Origin: Antedon mediterranea
Taxonomy: Eukaryota; Echinodermata; Crinoidea; Comatulida; Antedonidae
Reading direction: 5' to 3'
Assembly: GCF_964355755.1 (NCBI RefSeq)
Contig: NC_092677.1
Span: 18,570,101 to 18,634,100 of the forward strand
Length of the DNA stretch: 64,000 nt
A program made the translations under genes and the position numbers. Shown here piece after piece: positions 57,510-64,000 of the stretch. Numbering within the stretch: the first letter of the stretch is position 1; the number at the start of each line of letters is the position of its first letter. Under the pieces are notes generated by a model. That model saw nothing but the letters and a program-made list of their open reading frames with translations. It did no database searches and was not told the origin of the DNA.

Positions 57510-58168
57510 GTGAGTTAATTATTATAGAAAATCTCGAAATTAAAAACCCAATGCATTGTAGCATTGAAGATGTTTTTATAGATTAGTTATTATTTTTAAC
57601 TCCCAATAATGTGCATAGTTAAACAAATACAAAATACTAGTCAATAAATAGCTCAGGTCGGTAAAAAGGAAGGGTGCGTACAGGTCTTTAGTAAATAATA
57701 TTACATGAACCGTGCTACACAGTTCATACATTGTTGTTCAATAACAATTTACTTAAAAAATTTGACTTTGTTTCTCGAGTTCTGCGCAAAACTATTGACG
57801 AATGAGTTCAATAATTTTGAAAGGATGTCTCTTTAGTTTATTGAATAGTTACTACTTAAGTTCCTAGTTCCTTATATGATGTGAATTATAAGGACAGACA
57901 GAAATATATGATTATTACAAATTTTACAAATATAAATAAACTACTCTACCGGACAGCAGGTAACACACTAATGTATTATATTATACTCCACCAGGTTAAA
58001 CCCGACACGTTCATTATTAATTTTTCCAAGAAGACAAAAAAGCATAAAGTCATTTTATACAAAGTTATCACTCTTTTTGTACTGCTTTTAAACTATAATA
58101 TTTGTATTAAGTACAGTATATGCTACTAAATAATAAAGTTTGGTATGTTTTATTTTTTGTCAAATTAG
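57510..58168 (+). other. Gene 2 intron, LDLa 2 to MAM 3
   Basis: 659 bases. No feature was seen beyond AT-rich sequence. Confidence 0.55.
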
Positions 58169-58282
58169 GTCCTTTAACCTGTAACTTTGATGTTGATATG
58201 TGTGGATGGGACCATCACCCATATGAAGATCCATGGCAACTTTCCGATGAGACAACTGATGACAACATTAACCCTGGTCTAG
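58169..58282 (+). CDS. Gene 2 MAM 3, first exon
   Basis: 38 codons, phase 1-1, the shortest of the four. PLTCNFDVDMCGWDHHPYED, PWQLSDETTDDNINPGL. The loop between CGW and PWQ is shortened by four to six residues. Confidence 0.88.
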
Positions 58283-58997
58283 GTAGATTTTTTCTTTTGT
58301 AATTTAGAATATAAATATAAGGAATATGAAATTACACAAGTCTAAAATCAAACTAATACCAGTAGCTACCCTAATACAATTTTATCAGTCTAGACTCTAG
58401 ACACACTCCAATTAATTTGATTTATAACAATAATCTCAGTAAACTTTTTCCATAAGAAAAACTGTATTATTTTGGTAAAAACCAAATATTATAAATATTA
58501 ATAGACAAAAAGAAATATTAAATTCTTTAAAAATAATTTTTATTATTATATATACATTGCACTGATAAAGAGATTGCCCGAAAGATCTCCTAATGTTTCT
58601 GCTTGTGTTTTACTTTATCGTTTTGATTTAGCCTTTTGCTTATTTTATTGTTTGTATCGTCATATCTAGGCACATATATCAACGGCATAGTTATTTTTTA
58701 GTAATTTGCCTTTTATTGGATTTATATAGAAGTGAAAACAGACATGTCAATACATAATTAAGAATGTTAAAAGAACGAAGCGTATATTGAAATAAAAGTG
58801 ATATAAAAATGATGAACCAACGTAAGAGAGAGAAAGAGAAAAATTGTTTAAAGTGCTAAATAATTATCAATCTTTACACATTTGTCTGTACCTTGTATCA
58901 TGTCCTGTATTATGTCTTTTCATCATCATTTCTAATAATTTTAAATACAAAAACAATATTGATTTTAAACAAGGCTTGTTTTCTTATTATTTTACAG
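58283..58997 (+). other. Intron inside MAM 3
   Basis: 715 bases ending at acceptor TATTTTACAG. No feature was seen. Confidence 0.55.
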
Positions 58998-59321
58998 GCG
59001 ATTATTATGCTTTCATTTATTCTTCGGAGTCACGTTATGGACACATGTGGACCACAGCGATACCATCAAGTTGGGGGGATTTCTGCGTCAAGTTTAACTA
59101 CTATTTGAGTAATGTAAATGATCGTATAGAAATACAACACTATAGTTCGTTTGATTATTGGGTTACAGAAAAACGTTTCTTCTTTACAAGCACAGGATGG
59201 AAGCTAGGCCATGCTAGCTTTACCACGAGTACTCCTATCAACCGGCTGCAATTCTCTGGGAGCTCATATAGACATATTGTAGCAATTAATAACGTTAACA
59301 TCAGTAGAGGTTCATGTGAAG
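58998..59321 (+). CDS. Gene 2 MAM 3, second exon
   Basis: 108 codons, phase 1-1. GDYYAFIYSSESRYGHMWTT, WGDFCVKFNYYLSNVND, GWKLGHASFTTSTPINRLQF, NNVNISRGSCEG. Very close to MAM 1 in the middle (RIEIQHYSSFDYWVTEKRF). Confidence 0.9.
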
Positions 59322-59868
59322 GTAAAGTGATGATAGTATAATATCGTAGGCCTAGACCTAATGATAATAATTGAAAAAAATAATAATTGTGTTTGAGATT
59401 TTATTTTCAGAAATCAAAATTGAATGCAAAACTCCCAGCTGCAGGAGTGTTAGATATGTCTTTATACGTACACAAAACTCAGAATGTTCAATATAGCATA
59501 TTCATTAATTATTAATTAATTAATTAATAAGTAGACATTTACAATCATATTTTATATTATAAATGTATTACTCTATTAACTTTTTAATAATGCCGACTAA
59601 GTTTTAATTCCACATTAGCTTAAGAAGTTTATTTTATATAGTATATAAGAATGATTAGAACTAATGATCTCATAGACTGTAAATAATATTTGTAATATTA
59701 CGTAAAGTACTTTATATATTATATGGCGTTTAATCTGAGAGTTAATCAATGTATCATTAGCTGTGTAAGTAAGTACTCAAATGATTAGATGAACAAAATA
59801 AGAATTTCTTTCAATATATTCATTATGTTAACTCTAAAATATTAACATAAGTGTTTCTTGATTCATAG
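59322..59868 (+). other. Gene 2 intron, MAM 3 to CUB 3
   Basis: 547 bases with an ATTA simple repeat at about 59507-59528. Confidence 0.55.
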
Positions 59869-60204
59869 ATTGCGTGAAAACTATTTATCTAAACACAAGT
59901 GATACTATCAACATAACATCCCCGTATTACCCTGAAAACCATAACAACCAATACTGTGAATGGATTGTGGAAAGTCCGCAAAATACTGGAATTCTACTCA
60001 CGTTTTATGACTTTGAGCTACAAAGCTGTTGTGACTTTTTAAATATCACTTATGTTGACAACATTGGCAATAACTTGACTGAATTTTACACTGGACAACA
60101 TATATACAACATTTTAGCTAAAAATAGTATAAGTATAATATTTCAATCCAACTATTACGGTGTTAACAGAGGATTTGCTCTAGAACTGAAACTTATTGAA
60201 ATAG
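59869..60204 (+). CDS. Gene 2 CUB 3
   Basis: 112 codons, phase 1-1. DCVKTIYLNTSDTINITSPY, YCEWIVESPQNTGI, FELQSCCDFLNITYVD, TEFYTGQH, ISIIFQSNYYGVNRGFALEL. Vicinal CC kept. Confidence 0.9.
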
Positions 60205-60303
60205 GTATGTTGACATTTTTGACACAAGTTTTTCCATTACATTGTTATTACAAAATTAATACGTATTTTTAATTTCAAATAACATATAACATTTTTCTTT
60301 TAG

Positions 60304-60426
60304 AGTGTTATGGATATCTGTGCTTAGATGAATCTCATACTGGTGTATGTTTAGATAGTTCTTTTGCTTGTGACGGGTTCTATGATTGTGGTGATTGGTC
60401 TGACGAAAGACATGGATGCACAGAAC
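60304..60426 (+). CDS. Gene 2 LDLa 3
   Basis: 41 codons, phase 1-1. ECYGYLCLDESHTGVC, FACDGFYDCGDWSDERHGC. Six Cys and an acidic site are present. The intron from CUB 3 is only 99 bases, showing the ancestral short spacing. Confidence 0.9.
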
Positions 60427-60972
60427 GTGAGTTAATTAGTATATAAGGAATCTGTAAATTTTGTTTATTTACTACTTGTGGGCCTTTTCCTGCCTTTATT
60501 TCAATTTTAAAAAAAATTTGGCCGTACTAATTGTATTCATTTTATTTCTCAAACATCATTAAAATCAATGCTCATTACTTATCAGAGGGAATACAAACAA
60601 CACAAATTAAATACATTTACTACTACAGGTAATACTATTACAAAACATACAGAAATTATTTCTATAGATAATTCAGGTATTGAAGAAAAATAATTATTTA
60701 CGAATACAATTATTAACTTTGCTACCATATTAAAATTACTAAGTTACAATTTCATAACGAATTACCAGACATATAAACTTAATTAAATGAATTCCCTTTT
60801 CCAAACATACTACTCTATTCCATGATACGAGAAACAACAATATTTATATTAATTTCACAAACAATTAAGATAGTGTTCTGGATCAGAATCCCAAATTATT
60901 TTATTTTGTTGTCCGTATAGTTATGCTACTTAATAATAAAGTGATGTGCAATTTGTCTACGTGTCAAATTAG
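60427..60972 (+). other. Gene 2 intron, LDLa 3 to MAM 4
   Basis: 546 bases. No feature was seen. Confidence 0.55.
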
Positions 60973-61098
60973 GTTCCATAACCTGTAACTTTGATGTTGA
61001 TATGTGTGGATGGGACCCGTATCCATACAGTGATACTGATTACACACCATGGAAACTTTCCAACGATACAACTGATGATAACATTAACCCTGGCCCAG
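60973..61098 (+). CDS. Gene 2 MAM 4, first exon
   Basis: 42 codons, phase 1-1. SITCNFDVDMCGWDPYPYSD, PWKLSNDTTDDNINPGP. Donor CCAG|GTAGGT. Confidence 0.88.
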
Positions 61099-61461
61099 GT
61101 AGGTTGAGTGTTTGTAGATTATAAAAAAAGAACCCTAATTTAAAAAAGTTCATTATGAAAAGAATCCCCATTCTTTCTTTTTGGTTTCAAAAAAATCTCG
61201 GAATCAAGCTTTTATTTCAAGATAGCATTGGCTTCTTTTCGAGATAAACTGTATTTGAATGTTAGTATAATATATATTAATTACCTATTTTTAGAAATAC
61301 ATTAATACAAAATATCTCACGTACTTTTCAATTATTACTTTTTGTTTATTTTTGGGATCAGATTGCAGATCTTTTTCGATTTATTTTTACTTGAAAATGG
61401 AGGGACAGTTATTAAAAAAAATACAAAATATATGAAAAAAGACTTGTTTTCTTATTCCCAG
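61099..61461 (+). other. Intron inside MAM 4
   Basis: 363 bases. No feature was seen. Confidence 0.55.
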
Positions 61462-61809
61462 GCGACTACTATGCTTTCATTTATCCTGCATTTTGGTACT
61501 ACTACTACTACTACTTACACGATGGATACATGTTCACCACAGAAATACCATCAAGTTGGGGTGATTTCTGTGTTAAATTTAACTACTATTTGGGTGATTC
61601 AAATGATTATATAGAAATACACCACTATCGTTCGTTTGATCATTGGTTTAAAAGCAACACTTTTTACTTCAAAAATGCAGAATGGAAGCAAGGTCTTGTC
61701 AGTTTTACAACGGCGGGTACTCATTTCAACCGTCTACAATTCCATGCGAGAACATATAGAAACATTGTAGCTATCAACAACGTTAACATCAGTAGAGGAG
61801 CATGTGAAA
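61462..61809 (+). CDS. Gene 2 MAM 4, second exon
   Basis: 116 codons, phase 1-1, the longest of the four. It contains six successive TAC codons (61497-61514), giving a Tyr run (FWYYYYYYLHDG), then MFTTEIPSSWGDFCVKFNYY and NNVNISRGACES. The donor is GAAA|GTAAAA, so the joined codon to CUB 4 is AAT (Asn) where the other units have GAT (Asp). Confidence 0.88.
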
Positions 61810-63223
61810 GTAAAATTTTGAAATTAAAGTTAATGAACTGAATTATAGTATCTGGGTTTAACATCTATAAACATTGTAAATAATGTTAATACCTGTGAAT
61901 AAACATGTAAAGTTATGCCAACAACTCATAAACAACAATTATGTTTATACTATACGATGTGGACTGGACGACTACCGTATATTTTCCATTCAAACTAGGC
62001 AAATACAAAAATAGTGAAAGAAAAAATAACTTGTCATGAAATGACTCCAAATTATTAAATCAAAAGCCTACTAAACAAAGATTTAACCACTGTTTTTTTT
62101 TTATTATTTAATGTTAATATTAAACCTCGATCAATTGGGAACAATATAAATTAATAAAATCTAAACTTATACAGTATACAGTTCACAATAACATTGTTCC
62201 ACACCTAACATATTGTCCGTTTATCAACGGATGTTTTTATCTCTGTCAGTTGATTTAAATTTCTTTTTAAATTAAAAAATATTATTTATGAATCACAAGC
62301 GTTTGACAAAGTATAGTAGAGTAGATGTAGGCCTACAAATTACTGTTCAGTCTAATTCAGAATAATAATATATTTATTTTATTTATTTATTTATTACCAT
62401 CTTTACTGAGGGTAGACTATCCAGTTCAATTCAATTCAATTCAATTCAACTTTATTTCAGACAAACTGTCCATATGAAACATATAAATACAATAAAACAC
62501 AATACAAAGTATTATGTGACAACCGTCATGGAGAGAGGACTAATAATTATTTGTTGACATATAGTGCCTCTTAAAATACATGTGCATTATGTTTTGGGAT
62601 TTATTGAATGTAGACTAATGGAACTGATCATTTAGGGCCCTCGATAAAACATACATACAGTAAAACAGTAATAATAGGGTAGAACTATTCGGAACACTCA
62701 ACACTGTTGAAACTGTTAATACAATTATACAATGCAATTAATGACACAATACTATGATTGCTGTAAGAGGTGGCGGGGAACAATTATAGAAACTAATAAA
62801 CGTGCACGTTACTACAGCATATCATGGTCGAATTGAAATAGTAAAAGTATAATAGTGCCACTACTATTACAATTAGTAAGACGTTTTTAATTTGTTGCTT
62901 TAATCCCAATACATTTTGGAGAAAAAAAACAACATATAGTCTACGAGTTAATATCAACATTAAAAGACAGAACAAAGAATTTCTCTCTTAATGATGAATA
63001 TCATCTCTAGTTTCGAATTCCAACTACCAAACCAATATTGTTCTGTTTCAAACAGACACACATTTATGTTGAAAAATACAATTTAATAATATTAATGAAC
63101 ATTTTGTTTTATATGATATTTTTATTGTAAAATTACTAAACGTAAACACATTATTGTATTGTACAATATTTCAATTTGGTATACTTTAATATACTAACTT
63201 AAGTATTTATCATGGTTCGATAG
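61810..63223 (+). other. Gene 2 intron, MAM 4 to CUB 4
   Basis: 1.4 kb. TTCAA repeats at 62429-62453 followed by CTTTATTTCAGACAAACTG look like the tail of a minus-orientation LINE fragment (about 62390-62780). No exon was seen. Confidence 0.55.
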
Positions 63224-63571
63224 ATTGTGTGGACAACATTTACCTAACAACAAGTGATGTTATCAACATAACATCTCCATACTACCCTCAAAACTACGGC
63301 ACCTACCACAACTGCGAATGGACCGTGGAAAGTCCGCAGAATACAGGAATTCTACTCACGTTTTATGTCTTAGAGCTATCAACCTGTTGTGACTTTTTGT
63401 ATATTACCTATGTTAACACCATTGGCAATACTGTGACTGAATATATTACTGGAACTGAATATACCGACCAAAACTCCATTGTAGCTAAAACAAACATTAT
63501 TATAACTTTTCAAAGTAATGGATACGGTTTTTACACAGGATTTGCTCTTGGACTGAAGGTTATTGGCATAG
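63224..63571 (+). CDS. Gene 2 CUB 4
   Basis: 116 codons, phase 1-1. CVDNIYLTTSDVINITSPYY, NCEWTVESPQNTGI, LELSTCCDFLYITYVN, IITFQSNGYGFYTGFALGL. Two small insertions relative to CUB 2 and 3 (after YYPQN and after TGTEY). Vicinal CC kept, fourth Cys missing again. Confidence 0.9.
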
Positions 63572-64000
63572 GTATGTTTACATTTTTTTATAAGTATTTT
63601 ATGCAATTTCTCAGATTAGACTTAACTATTGATACTGAACAAATATTTATATTTTTTGTTTAAGTAGTTTATTTTTAAATAGAAATAGAAAATGTAGAAT
63701 ATTCTTGCTTTACTCGAAAACCGATATCCATCAAAATTGATATTTTACTGATTATATTCTTTCTATGAAAGGAGTTAAATTCTAATTTTATTCCAATAAT
63801 AATAATACTGTTCAATTCCACTCATTATTTCCTCATTCATGATTATGAACTGATCTTTTAGGGGAGTTTTAAAAGTCTCTTCAATGCATTTTTATGTTAG
63901 AATTTATTTTTCCAACTAATTAGAAAAATAATTAATAAAGTTCGGTTTGCGATACATCATATGTTTCCAAAAGTTAGAGGTTTCTCGGCATTTCAGTTGT
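63572..64000 (+). other. Gene 2 intron at right edge
   Basis: The donor ATAG|GTATGT opens an intron not closed in the window. No LDLa acceptor or exon is seen by 64000, so the intron is at least 429 bases, longer than the same intron of units 1 and 3 (91 and 99 bases). Confidence 0.6.

Larger units (their letters stand above)
31977..63571 (+). other. Gene 2: SP-HYR3-(MAM-CUB-LDLa)4+ mosaic gene
   Basis: One plus-strand gene of at least 19 or 20 exons: a signal peptide, three HYR exons, then repeating units of two MAM exons, one CUB exon and one LDLa exon. Every intron is phase 1, every splice site seen is GT-AG, and no stop or frameshift occurs in any exon, in contrast to gene 1. Four MAM and four CUB but three LDLa are in the window, so the gene continues to the right. 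Nothing membrane-spanning is seen yet. By domain type it is extracellular: MAM and CUB mediate protein contacts, LDLa binds calcium and ligands, HYR is an adhesion fold. A role in adhesion, matrix or self/non-self recognition is inference. I know no named homologue with this exact order. Confidence 0.8.

Overview
This is eukaryotic, probably marine-invertebrate, nuclear DNA. The evidence for this is intron-split coding exons with GT-AG (once GC-AG) splice sites, AT-rich introns, many non-LTR and LTR retrotransposons, tRNA-derived SINE-like sequences and many MITE-like elements. An echinoderm is the best guess. The window carries HYR, MAM, CUB, LDLa and SEA modules on symmetrical phase-1 exons. 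It also carries a foldback element built like the sea-urchin TU elements, and abundant AGGCCTAGG-type words. The class (crinoid, urchin or other) cannot be settled from the sequence alone.

Layout. 1-2466 is a decayed minus-strand LINE (PHD-like finger, AP endonuclease, reverse transcriptase). It is interrupted by a Gypsy-type LTR retrotransposon (2507-7859, minus strand, tRNA-Trp-like primer site) whose LTRs are almost identical but whose gag-pol frames are broken. 8150-11382 is a TTAA-flanked inverted-repeat element with a smaller MITE nested inside it.

11614-20380 (+) holds the exons of gene 1: six HYR exons, a degenerate EGF, an Ig domain, a SEA domain and a Cys-rich segment reminiscent of adhesion-GPCR ectodomains. 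Three of the six HYR exons are damaged, and the second SEA exon has a stop at the position of the autocleavage glycine. No 3' part (GAIN or 7TM) was found, so gene 1 looks like a dying or dead gene. A minus-strand Tx1/L1-like LINE sits in one of its introns.

20700-31700 is a repeat-rich spacer. It contains a palindromic tandem array, a composite repeat carrying a hAT-like insertion, a 4-kb foldback element with tandem-repeat arms inserted in a LINE tail, SINEs and a MITE.

31977-64000 (+) is gene 2, apparently intact within the window and running off its right end. It starts with a duplicated TATA box and signal-peptide exon. Then follow three HYR exons, two of them a recent tandem duplication split by a near-full-length LINE, and four units of MAM (two exons), CUB (one exon) and LDLa (one exon). 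The fourth LDLa was not found before the edge. Every exon starts and ends in phase 1, so modules can be added or skipped without changing frame. The product would be a secreted or membrane-anchored mosaic adhesion or recognition protein. The combination SP-HYR3-(MAM-CUB-LDLa)n, with CUB domains that have a vicinal Cys-Cys pair and lack the usual fourth cysteine, is the most interesting system here. Insertions explain its longest introns: a composite repeat with a mariner-like insert in the intron after LDLa 1, and a 3.7-kb TTAA element between CUB 2 and LDLa 2.
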